Origin: Cryptomeria japonica
Lineage: Eukaryota > Streptophyta > Pinopsida > Cupressales > Cupressaceae
Reading direction: 5' to 3'
Assembly (NCBI RefSeq): GCF_030272615.1
Contig: NC_081413.1
Location: forward strand, 24,618,501 to 24,682,500
DNA length: 64,000 bases
Both the position numbers and the translations under genes were made by a program. Positions 22,966 through 32,023 of the stretch are shown piece by piece. The stretch's first letter is position 1, and each line of letters opens with the position of its first letter. The notes beneath the pieces are model-generated. The model made no database searches and had not been told where the DNA came from. It saw nothing but the letters and a program-made list of their open reading frames with translations.

Positions 22966-24271
22966 TGGTCGCGCCCACAAAAGGATATGAAAATCACAGT
23001 AAAACCTTTCTTGGGAATTGGGCATTCCAACAGGTGACCAATATCTCTCTCTGTAGACGTTTATTTACTTGTCAAACCAGGGGACGTATACTTTAAATGG
23101 TGTAGCAAAATATATGCACTAGGAACTCATTTTGGTCAAATCTTAGTAGAAATACATACTGGAAAGAAATTCTACCTACGCTACAGGAAGGTAATGCAAA
23201 ACTCTTTAACTCAACTATGATTTGATTAAAACAGAAATCATGATAACTTCAACTGAAACACAAACTATGAACCGGCCTTATGCTACAGGAAGAGGCACAG
23301 TGATGGATTCCTTGTGCTGCAGGAGCAATGTAAAGCTGAGTTTGTATAAAAATTTTAAAGATGAAAGCAAACTGAAGCTTAACAGGAAAGAACAACTAAC
23401 TAACTAGCTACAGATACCTACTAAGTGGGCCCCCTTAGCAAGCATCTCCTAATTACGTAGATGTTAAACTCAGAACTTCATTGAACTTTATTCATAAAAA
23501 TAGAATGATATACATTGTTTTGTTGATATGGAAACTAACAACAAACTCTGTCTCTCGTTAAACAGATTCTGTCTTTCATTATCATATTGATTCTTACATG
23601 ATATCTACTACTTTGATTCTATCTTATTCTAACTCTCTTCTCCCTTTCTCTCGCACAGGAGGAGAACTTCATTTAAAAATAGGAGAGCAACTAACTAACT
23701 AACTCCATCAAGGAAAGACGTGGAAGTAAAATATATCCCTGAATCAAGGAACAAACTCCATAAATGAATTTATGCGTTCAACCTGATCCAGAGAGAATCT
23801 AGCGCTCCACTCTTTCCAGATTGACAGACATTAAAATTCTTTCCCATGGTTTTGGTCACAGAGTCTTCGTCGGAGCTTCCTCGAAGTCGTGTAGGAAATG
23901 GACTTTACTGCAAGGCCGAGATCGGCTGCGCTTGACTTGATCATTCTTCAACAACCTGCAAAACAAAAGGTAACATGCAACAGAAAAAGGCGTATGGCAC
24001 ATACACGATATCTATTCATTAATCACACATTTTAAATCTACTTCATCATTCAAAAAAACTGTATATGATATACCAGTCATTTTAGGGAGTCAACGGGGCA
24101 ATAAATGCAATCAAGTCAACACAATGAGCTGTAAGAATATAAAAGTATCTTGCTACAGGATATCCCAAAAAAAGGTTTCAACAAAGTCTGAACATCCATG
24201 AAATAATAAAAGTAAAGGCATTTAAAATTTTATCATAACATCCAAATTATGAGCATATTTTAAGCTCATCA
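22966..24271 (-). repeat. Athila 5' LTR (right on the + strand)
   Basis: This 1306-bp copy, TGGTCGC...CTCATCA on the plus strand, carries the promoter in element direction. It differs from the other LTR at about 53 positions by eye, about 48 of them transitions. I did not find a confident TATA box. Confidence 0.95.
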
Positions 24272-24276
24272 CCCCC
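24272..24276. repeat. Athila target site duplication, right (CCCCC)
   Basis: Second copy of the five-base target duplication, followed by tctcagtatc, which continues element C's LTR as in copy B. Confidence 0.92.
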
Positions 24277-24302
24277 TCTCAGTATCTTTGGGAATCCTAA
24301 CA
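24277..24302 (+). repeat. Element C 5' LTR, right part (A)
   Basis: The last 26 bp of the split 5' LTR, ending CCTAACA. The same end is seen in the other LTRs at 29000, 57522 and 63433. Confidence 0.9.
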
Positions 24303-24304
24303 AT

Positions 24305-24316
24305 TGGTATCAGAGC
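24305..24316 (+). promoter_or_regulatory. Element C primer binding site (initiator tRNA-Met type)
   Basis: TGGTATCAGAGC lies two bases after the LTR end. This is the standard site complementary to initiator tRNA-Met used by most plant copia elements and some gypsy elements. It is the same in copy B at 57525-57536. Confidence 0.92.
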
Positions 24317-24373
24317 TTGGTCCTCTATTTTCAAAAGCCTAACAGCTTGAGGAAGATCTTGACACTGGTAGAG

Positions 24374-25389
24374 ATGGAAAACTTGATAAAGCAATTGGAA
24401 ACAGCTCTTTTAGACTATGATGTAGAAAAAGTGAAGAATATTGAACTTGAAGATGATGTAAAGGCTACACAGGATATTATTCGAGGACTTCAAGAAAATT
24501 TCACTATAGCAAGGAATAAGAGACGAGAACTTTGTGAAAAGATACAGAATGATGAAGATGAAAAAGAAACTCTCAATGATCTGGTAAACAAACTGAGACA
24601 AGAGAACAGTACAATGAAGAATGAGATGCAAGATATGACTATGAGATTTGTAAAGAAACTGAAAATCAGAAGAAGAATGAAGAGGACTTGGTTAGAAGAC
24701 TGAATGATGTTGGAAATTTAAACACAAGACTTAGTCATGAAAATGATATGTTAAAGATAGATTTGATGCATACACAAAATGACATAACTGAACTCATGAG
24801 ACAAAAAGGAATCTTGGAGAGTGAACTGGCTGCTGCAAATCAACACAAAGAAAAATTCAAGAAAAGTTTAGAAGAACTTGATGACATGCTGAAGAATTGG
24901 AAACCAAATGGTGATGCTAATGGCTTTGGTTTTGAAGTTGGTGAAAGCTCCAGTATTGCAAATAATCACGATCATAGCAAACCGATAAGACAACCTAATG
25001 CTTACAAATTTAATGGGAAATGCTTTAACTATAACAAGTACGGTCATAGAGAAAATCAATGTAGATCTACAAATTATCAGAACACTAATATACCCACTGG
25101 TCAATGTTCTAAATGCAACAAAGTTGGTCACAATTCAGGAAATTGCAGAATGAATGTAAGATGTTATGTTTGTGGAAGATTTGGACATCTATCTAATCAA
25201 TGCAGAACACAAACCGACATAGGATATGGGAAAGCTATTCAGAAAAACAATGTGACTTGTTATGCTTGTAACAAAATTGGATATATTACAAAATTTTGTA
25301 GAAGCAAGACATCACCGGCAAATAACAAAGGACCCAGCTTGAAAGGTAAAGAAAAAGTTGAAGAGGTAAAGCAAGAATTCTCAAAATAG
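24374..25389 (+). pseudogene. Element C gag-like protein with four zinc knuckles (A)
   Basis: The reading starts at ATG 24374 (MENLIKQLET). The first about 200 residues are a long Glu/Lys/Asn-rich coiled coil. The C-terminal part has four CCHC-type knuckles at 25021-25062, 25104-25145, 25162-25203 and 25258-25299. The second and third are canonical (C-x2-C-x4-H-x4-C). In the first, the second cysteine is Tyr here but Cys in copy B; in the fourth, the His is Tyr in both copies. The protein would bind and package element RNA. One frameshift between about 24640 and 24690 is shared with copy B, so it predates the duplication. The frame ends at TAG 25387-25389. Confidence 0.85.
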
Positions 25390-25787
25390 TGGATCAGAAA
25401 GTCGGATCAGAATGTTGATGGGAATACTCCTCCATCGATAGAACAGAGTAACACTCCACCGGTAGGAGACTCTTCACATAACTGAAGGAAAATCCTTTGG
25501 GGGTTTAGCAACAGATTCAAAAACATGCTAATATACCCTCAGTTGATGGTGAGAAGTTGAATTACTTCTTTACTGATAGATGAGTTAAGTTGTGACTTAC
25601 TAACAAGCATTAAATGTGTTAGTTAGAGAAAATAACATTATAAAGTAAGTGTTTTGGCTCCTTTTTCATTCACTAAGCATTCAAATCTTTGAGAGCGTGA
25701 AAATTCCCGGGCGAAGGCATCCTTAGCGAAAAGTGAAGCAGTTCATCCAAGCACTCATCCTTAAGGCAGATTGAGGTATTTATAACT
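25390..25787 (+). other. Element C spacer between gag and second frame (A)
   Basis: About 0.4 kb without a coding signal. It has many stops in all frames and holds a stretch (tccatcgat, tccaccggtaggagac) conserved in copy B. It could hold the signal for making the second protein, but nothing recognisable is seen. Confidence 0.5.
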
Positions 25788-28061
25788 ATGGCTTCCTCAT
25801 CCACTCCTGAATTTATTGCAAACCCTACTGTGATTGAGGTTATGAAGCGCCCTAGACCCATTTTCAAACTTGTTCTTGAAATAGTGAAGAAAGATGATAC
25901 CCTGGGTGCATTTTCTCAAATTCCTAAAGGAGTAGTTTATGCAGAGGATCCTAGGATATACATACATTGTCACATAGAGGAACTAGGAGATGAAGAAATG
26001 AAGAATATGTAGAGGATTGTTTTATGCGATGAATCTAGAAATATCAAACCGTAACATAAGGTAGTGGAAACCCTAGGTTTTACTGAAATCCTTAGTATCC
26101 TGGATTTTCCCAAGGATGTTATAAGGATTGTGCTAAGAAGAGTTCATGGGGAGTTCCTTTGGTTGGATTCAATTCATAAGATCACAAAAGAAGCGGTTAA
26201 GGTAGTAACAGGATTACCTTCCACCGGTAGCAGGCCTGACAGAACTAAAAAGGTCTCTAATGACACAGTAATGGACCTAACCAACGCAACATTTGACAAG
26301 AGATCACTTAGAGTCAATGATGTAAAGGACATAAATGTTAGATTTGTTAGTATGATCCTTGGCTATAAAGCCACACATGCAAATAAGTTAAACTCAGTAT
26401 CTAGCTTTTGTATTAAAAGTGCTTATGACTTAGTAAACAACAATGCTAAGATTGACATTTGTGAATGGCTTAACGATGAATTGATAGACAATCTAAAGAA
26501 GATCAAAGGAGACAAGAAAGGAAATTTTAGATTTGGAAATTTGCTTGTATGTTTGATGTTGCACATTACTAAAGAAGTACCCAGTACTGGTAGAAAAGAC
26601 TTTGGCTTTGATATACCGATAGGAAAGAAACTATTGGATACATTAAACAACATGGGAGAAAACATAGAGAAAAATATAAATGAACATTTTCAAGCACTGA
26701 AGGCTCGAATGAAGAAAAGAATTAGGCTGTCTCAAGCAATTGTAGATAAATATAAAAAAGAAATATGTTTTGTAATCAAGATCGATAAAATATAGATGGA
26801 GGCATTTGTCCCTATAACTATTTGGGTAACTGAAATGGGATATGAAACAGATGATAACATAATTGAAACTTATGTGAAAGCCCTCCTTGAAGCACAAAAG
26901 GAACCATCTGAGAAACTCTTTGGAAATGCTGAAACAATTGAGAGTGGTATTCGGTCACAGAAAAGAGTTAAGAAAGTTGAGCAAATAGTGAGGAAGAGAA
27001 CTAGACAAGCTAAAGAAATTAAGGAAGATGTATTGAAGCAAACTGGTATTAAGGAAAGTGAGTTGGAAGGACTTCAACTAGAAACTCATCTTTAACCGAG
27101 TGTAACTTCTTCTGAAAGTGATATACTGACTGTATTCAAAAGTGTAGAAAGGAAAAGAAAACCCTCACCGGTAACCTCACCCACACCAAGGAGAACAAGA
27201 CAAAAGCAATAGGTAGTGAGGCCACCAGTTAAGAAGTTAACTCCAAAGAAGAAGAAGGTAAAACAAGACATTTCTCCACTAGACAAACTCTTAAGTAAAA
27301 TAACAGAGGATAGAAAGTTGAAAAACATTAGCAAACTGTATAGCACACTTTCCACTGATGATAGAGAAAGCATAGAAAATAGTGTAATCTTACATTTGGA
27401 CATCTACAAGAAATTTTTGATGGAAATTGTTGATGAAATACCCATTGATCTCTAGAGAAGACTTGAAGCTAGAAGGGTAGCTATTGTTGAGCTAGATAAG
27501 AAAATAAAAATTGAGAAATTACTTGCAGTTCACCTAGTGAACTCACCTAAAGAGATTGATCAATTAATCAGTGAAGCCAACCAGACAGTATTTTCAACTG
27601 GTCATCGGCATGTAGCACTTATGGCAGGAAGAATGAATGAAATTTCTGAAGAGACTGCGAATCAATGGGACATATTCTTTGTTGAAAAGGAGAAATGGGA
27701 AGAACTTAAAAGACCTAAGACTATCAGAGTCTATCAAAAGGACAGGGATAAGGGGAAAGGTAAGGAAGGTGGACCTCCAAACCTAAATGTAACGAATAAC
27801 TTACCCCCACCTCTTTCTGATACTCCACCGATAGAAACCGTTGACAATCAACTGGCTACAGAGAGTATGGAGACTCCTCAAAAGGATACAAATCCTGAGT
27901 CTGAAGTTTTGTACACTATGAATATAGACACCCAAGAGGTAAACATTATGGTATTGGCAGATCTTTTCCAGATTGTAACCCCCGGGTTACAAGGATATAG
28001 GCAGGAATCACACTCCATTGACAATGAAGGACAACCTTTGTCACTGATGTCAAAGGGGTAG
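25788..28061 (+). pseudogene. Element C second protein, in-frame deleted copy (A)
   Basis: The frame starts at ATG 25788 (MASSSTPEF) and runs to TAG 28059-28061: 757 codons, all in one frame and interrupted only by stops (26010, 26052, about 26793, 27093, about 27208 and 27453). Residues about 90-260 resemble plant mobile-domain/transposon proteins (HGEFLWLDSIHKITKEAV.VVTGLPSTG, then a conserved block to about 26620). A Lys/Arg/Pro-rich part follows. Compared with copy B, 1221 bp (407 codons) are missing at about 27950, across a 3-bp microhomology (tgg), without changing the frame. The function is unknown; no enzyme motif is visible. Confidence 0.8.
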
Positions 28062-28222
28062 TAGTGGAAACGAGAAAAATGATCAAAACAAAGACATCAT
28101 CACCTCAGGGGGAGCATACATTTTTGACAACACAGTTTTGGTAAGATGTTTTGGCAGATTCTTTTCAGAGAACATTTTTGGACACTTTTTGGATTTTTCT
28201 CATGAGTGTTCCCATCAATGCC

Positions 28223-28234
28223 AAAGGGGGAGAT
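28223..28234 (+). promoter_or_regulatory. Element C polypurine tract (A)
   Basis: aaagggggagat directly precedes the 3' LTR start TGTTGG. It is the expected plus-strand primer and is also present at 62664-62676 in copy B. Confidence 0.9.
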
Positions 28235-29000
28235 TGTTGGAAAATGCACACTCCAATAAGAAATTGTAGGTGATTGAAGGTATTTTCATTGATGGCAACC
28301 TTGCAATCCTATGATACCGGCAGGCACCGGCACTGGCAGACTCAACACTGGCACATAGATCACCGACACCATGGCCGACATGAATTTTGTTTAAATGTAT
28401 TTTGTATTTAATTGTAAAACCTTTTGTAAGCTGACTTGGTGTATTGTAATATGACTCATATATGTATGAGATCATTGTAGATCATTTAGGGAGTGATAGA
28501 TGGAAGGATTAATGCAGACCTAATATGTGAATTGTAAGGCAGATATTGGATAAGGGTTTATGTATGTAGCAGAGCTTAAACCGGTACTGAATCTTGCATA
28601 GTAGATGCTAATCTGAAGGAGTACAAGACATTGGATTTGTATAATCCATTTTTGTAAGTCAGTGAGACTTCTTTTGTAACTGAGCAGTGAGATCTAGGCA
28701 CTTGGCCTTCCTACATGTGCAGGCCCCTATTGTAAACAGTAATATTCCCTTATTCGCCAGTAAGCAAATATTATGGGTCACAAATCCCACCGAGGTTTTT
28801 CCCACGTCGGGTTTCCTCGTTAAAAATATTGTGTTATGGTGTGTCTCTTATGTTGTGGTTATTGCCCTTATTTACTGCATTAATTTTGGTTTACCAGAAA
28901 ACAGTTTTGATATGCTTTTCATGTTATAATTCAAATAAATTCTTATATCAGTCAGATACTGATTCAACCCCCACTCTCAGTATCTTTAGGAATCCTAACA
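28235..29000 (+). repeat. Element C 3' LTR (A)
   Basis: 766 bp, TGTTGGAAAATGC to CCTAACA. It lacks a stretch of about 22 bp present in the 5' LTR near 12163-12185 and differs from the 5' LTR at about 19 of the first 240 aligned positions by eye. It is followed by acatt, the right target-site copy. Confidence 0.9.
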
Positions 29001-29149
29001 ACATTGTTGCTGACTATTTTGTCAATGAAGGACTAAAGCTCTATGGATGGTGGTCATGGAAATCCTACAAGGATCTAGAAGTGGGGGTGAAATCCTTAAT
29101 TAGATATGATGTTATTCATGGAAAAGTTGCCATTTTGAAAATTGATTAA
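29001..29149 (+). pseudogene. LINE RNase H, 3' part (A)
   Basis: This resumes the RNase H frame interrupted at 12033. It reads IVADYFVNEGLKL with the last catalytic aspartate, then about 35 residues to a TAA at 29147-29149. Together with 11400-12033 it forms one LINE ORF2 C-terminus split by 17 kb of later insertions. Confidence 0.85.
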
Positions 29150-30610
29150 GAGGATCAGTGCAAGGTACTTTTTTGTTCAATACTTCATCGAAACCATTAT
29201 TATCCCTTCTATCCATGTGAAATGGCACGTATTTTGGGTTCCTAGGCTTTGCTGTAAATTTATTACTAGGATTATCTACTATGCAAGTGAGAAGAAAGAA
29301 ACCTGTGAACAAATGGGGTGGAATAGGAAAAGGGTGGAGCCAAAAAGTTGTGAAAAGCACAAGAAGGATCAGAAGGTGTGGAATCAAATTGTCAAAGGCA
29401 AGATGAAACCTTTCCTAGAAAATCTTCATGGCGCTAACCTCGACATTGTCAAGTATTTCATCAAAAAATGGAAGGAGGGAGGCATTATTCTATCTGGAAG
29501 AAATGTGATTATCAATGAGGGTCTGATTGGAGAATGTTTGTGCCTCTCTACTAAAGGTATGAAATTATTTCATGACAAGAAGATATCTGATGAAGCAGTC
29601 ATGAATTTCCCTAAATCAAACGAGGAGAGGGAAGCATTGGTAAAGGTTTCAAACAAGTACTTTGAGGCCAACACCATAAAAAATATCTAGAGGGAGGTTC
29701 TAAGGGTGGTGATCGAATATATAACTATCGACGAGAGATTTACAAGGGTGCATGGATACCACTTAGTACTTCTCAACCACTTTAGGTACAAGGTCAGGGT
29801 TTCTTTCCCCCATAATCTATTATGTTCTCTTAAACACTGTATTCTGGAACACCGTAAAAGTCCTAGGAGTGCCCCTGTTTTGCATGTTGGCCTTATCCAG
29901 CTAATTCATGAGCACTTTGCTAGTCTGCCTACTCTATCCAATACCATTTTCCCTCCAGACTCTGATGGGTATGACACTTAAACTAGTATGTCTAAGGTAA
30001 ATTTTCATGGGGATTCAGACAAGGAAGAGGAAATTTCTCCTCCACCTAAAAGGACACCTAAAAAATTCCCTTTGAGCAAGCCTTCGGGTAAAGCAGAAAC
30101 CTCTGTGAAAACCCTCTCCATGGCTAAAAAGAAAATGAAAGCCTCTTCGAAGAAGAAATTGGTGTCTTACTATGAGGATTTATTGGGTGACCCTTCTAAT
30201 ATTTGTTATTCCCCTAAAGATTCCCTTTCCTCCCACCCTGCTACTGACAGAGAGAACATGCCTGATTTCCAAAAGACCTCAAATCGGATGAACATTACTT
30301 TAAGTTGGACAAGGAATCTCCCAATGATGTGTTGGCTATTGGAAGGAATAGTGCAGTGGACCTTTTTAGGGTTTTTAAATGGGCCTTTCATTAAATAAAA
30401 GACTTTAACCTAAAGAACAGGGCAACTGCTAGTAAACTGGAGGAGTTGGTTGATAAAGAGCTGCCCCAGAAGACCATAGGGGCAATCTGGATAGAGGAGT
30501 AAAAGCTATCCATGGCAGAGTGTCTACAAAGAATAGTGGAACTTATTGATAAAATAGAAAAAGAAAATGAGAAGAAAACCTTGCAGCTTGAGGAGGAAGT
30601 TAGGAGTTAG
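29142..30610 (+). pseudogene. Unidentified plant-mobile-domain-like gene, decayed (A)
   Basis: A single frame runs from about 29142 to 30280 with stops at about 29688 (TAG) and 29979 (TAA). After a shift it continues to about 30608. The N-terminal 200 residues include IVKYFIKKWKEGG, NVIINEGLIGECLCLSTKG and ITIDERFTRVHGYHLVLLNHF, a pattern like the mobile-domain proteins carried by plant transposons. Next comes a Lys/Ser/Pro-rich linker, then a Glu/Lys coiled coil (about 30420-30600). The first ATG before the domain is at 29404; the true start is unclear. It begins where the LINE RNase H ends, so it may be part of the same element or a separate one. I do not know its function. Confidence 0.6.
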
Positions 30611-32011
30611 AAGTGTTTATCAAGTAGAAAACTCCTATAACAACTTCTCCCTCACCCTCCTATTCCCAAAATACAAACATTTGTCTCCCACCCTCGAAGA
30701 TTGGTAGCAAGAGATCCCCTTGGAAATGACTCTCCTTAAAATGGTTCTCCCATATACAAACTAATTGTGGATGTTTCAAACTTGGAACCGTCTCGCATAC
30801 AAAAAAACATAATCTATCAGCTCATTGGCTAATGCTTCTATTAACTTTTCACTCAAAAACCTATTTGTTAATTTTCTTCATAAACAATTAAGGGGATCCT
30901 CTAATCAACCTGCTAAATTCCCTTCCGTATGCCTCTATTTTCAAGCTAGTTTTAGGTAACGAGGTATTTTAATGCATTTAATATTTTAAAAAACGGGCAC
31001 TTATTGACACATTTAGCTATCTATGGCCATCTATTCTAGTGCTGAAATCATGTATCCGTAAACACTAAAATTCGCTCGTGTTTGGTAAATTGGATATTTC
31101 CCTTGTGCTTGTGGTTTCTTTTTTATGATTTCATATGGCTCCACAAATGATAGGGATGTTGCTCTATTGCTAGGTGTTTGGAAATGGGTTTCTCATGCTC
31201 TATCTCTCCACCCCTAGACTCCCTCCTTGTATCCCCTTGTGGGCCTTATTGAGTTTTCCCCTACATGGGTAAGGCTCCCCTACCTTCCTCTCCACTTTTG
31301 GTGCATTTCTACTTATGATATCATTCAAGTGTAGATGCTACTTTGCAACTAGACACTTGGCCTCTTCCTATCCTCATGATTCTCGGATTTACTCCTCTCC
31401 TACTTGGTGGAAATGCATTGAATTATTTCATCTCATGGTCTTCTCTGTGTATTCTGACTCATCTTCAAACTCTATTGCAGCTTCAACAACTCATTTTCTG
31501 TGACTCTCCTTTCTTTGGTGGCTCACGTTGGCTTGCTCCCTTGGGCCCCCTTCTGTTGTTATTCCCTCCTTGCATGTTGCTAATGTTGTTTTGGTGCCTT
31601 CAAATGTAATTTTGAGTATTGGACATCCCTTCAATGGTCCTCGATTCCTTTTCTCCAAACTAACAAGTTCCCCTTTTGGGTAAGACGACTCATTTATCAT
31701 ATTCATCTATATCTTCTATAAGATCTACTAGCATTGCTCCCTTTGGTTCTCTAGAAAATGATTCTTCTTGAACTATAGTACGCAGAAAGAAAAATTATCA
31801 TTCTGTTGTAAACCAAAAATCTCATATTTTCATGTTGGGGCTACTTTCCAGTTCTAACTTTAATTTTTAGAAGTTAGTATTTTTGTTCTGATTTAGTTTT
31901 ATGGTGTTGTACTCAAGTTACCTAGGTGTAAATCTATTGTCCCTTAATTTTTTTTGTTCTAATGGTTTCTATCTAATTTGTAATGGGTTTGGGTCCTTTC
32001 TCATTTACATT
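30611..32011 (+). mobile_element. Probable 3' region of a non-LTR element
   Basis: 1.4 kb with no sure gene, rich in T and C with many ccct and ttcc words. It ends in a T-rich stretch (ttttttttgttctaatgg-like, about 31950) and then a run of As at 32012-32023. That arrangement is how plant LINEs end. I could not find a reverse transcriptase in it. Its link with the frame at 29142-30610 is inference. Confidence 0.45.
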
Positions 32012-32023
32012 AAAAAAAAAAAA
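32012..32023 (+). repeat. Poly(A) tail, 12 As
   Basis: Twelve As follow ttacatt. In this setting the run reads as the tail of a LINE insertion on the plus strand. No clear target duplication was found by eye. Confidence 0.55.

Larger units (their letters stand above)
12795..24271 (-). mobile_element. Athila-like Ty3/gypsy retrotransposon, nearly full length
   Basis: An 11,477-bp element on the minus strand with two 1306-bp LTRs, a PBS, a polypurine tract and a CCCCC target duplication. In element direction the order is gag, protease, reverse transcriptase, RNase H, integrase, then an extra 3' gene, which is the gypsy order with the additional gene known from the Athila group. Athila-type hallmarks are the DLGA protease motif, FPFGLCNAPATFQR in the reverse transcriptase, and a PBS resembling the tRNA-Asp type. 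Gag to reverse transcriptase is one continuous frame broken only by stops. The two LTRs differ at about 53 of 1306 positions by eye (about 4%), nearly all transitions. Confidence 0.92.
12034..29000 (+). mobile_element. Element C, copy A: pol-less LTR retrotransposon
   Basis: The element is bounded by direct LTRs (12034-12794 plus 24277-24302, and 28235-29000), with a PBS matching the usual copia initiator-Met site at 24305 and a polypurine tract at 28223. Flanks are acatg on the left and acatt on the right; the interrupted RNase H codons (AAC|ATT) show acatt was the target, so one base of the left duplication has changed. It holds a gag-like gene and a long second frame, but no protease, integrase, reverse transcriptase or RNase H, so it must have moved with another element's enzymes. 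LTR to LTR difference is about 8% over the first 240 bp by eye, older than the A/B duplication. Confidence 0.85.
918..29567 (+). repeat. Direct segmental duplication, copy A
   Basis: This segment aligns in order and orientation with 45752-64000, apart from the Athila element and one target-site copy (12795-24276), which copy B lacks. That leaves about 17.2 kb in A against 18.2 kb in B. Shared content in order: copia-type LTR, giant LTR, LINE remnant, 244-bp tandem repeat, integrase remnant, RNase H, element C, unidentified frame. By eye, differences are 8 in about 325 bp (from 4381), 16 in about 410 bp (from 24311) and about 4 in 440 bp (from 10210), so roughly 1-4%. Homology still runs at the right edge of the window, so the true length is larger. 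Confidence 0.93.
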
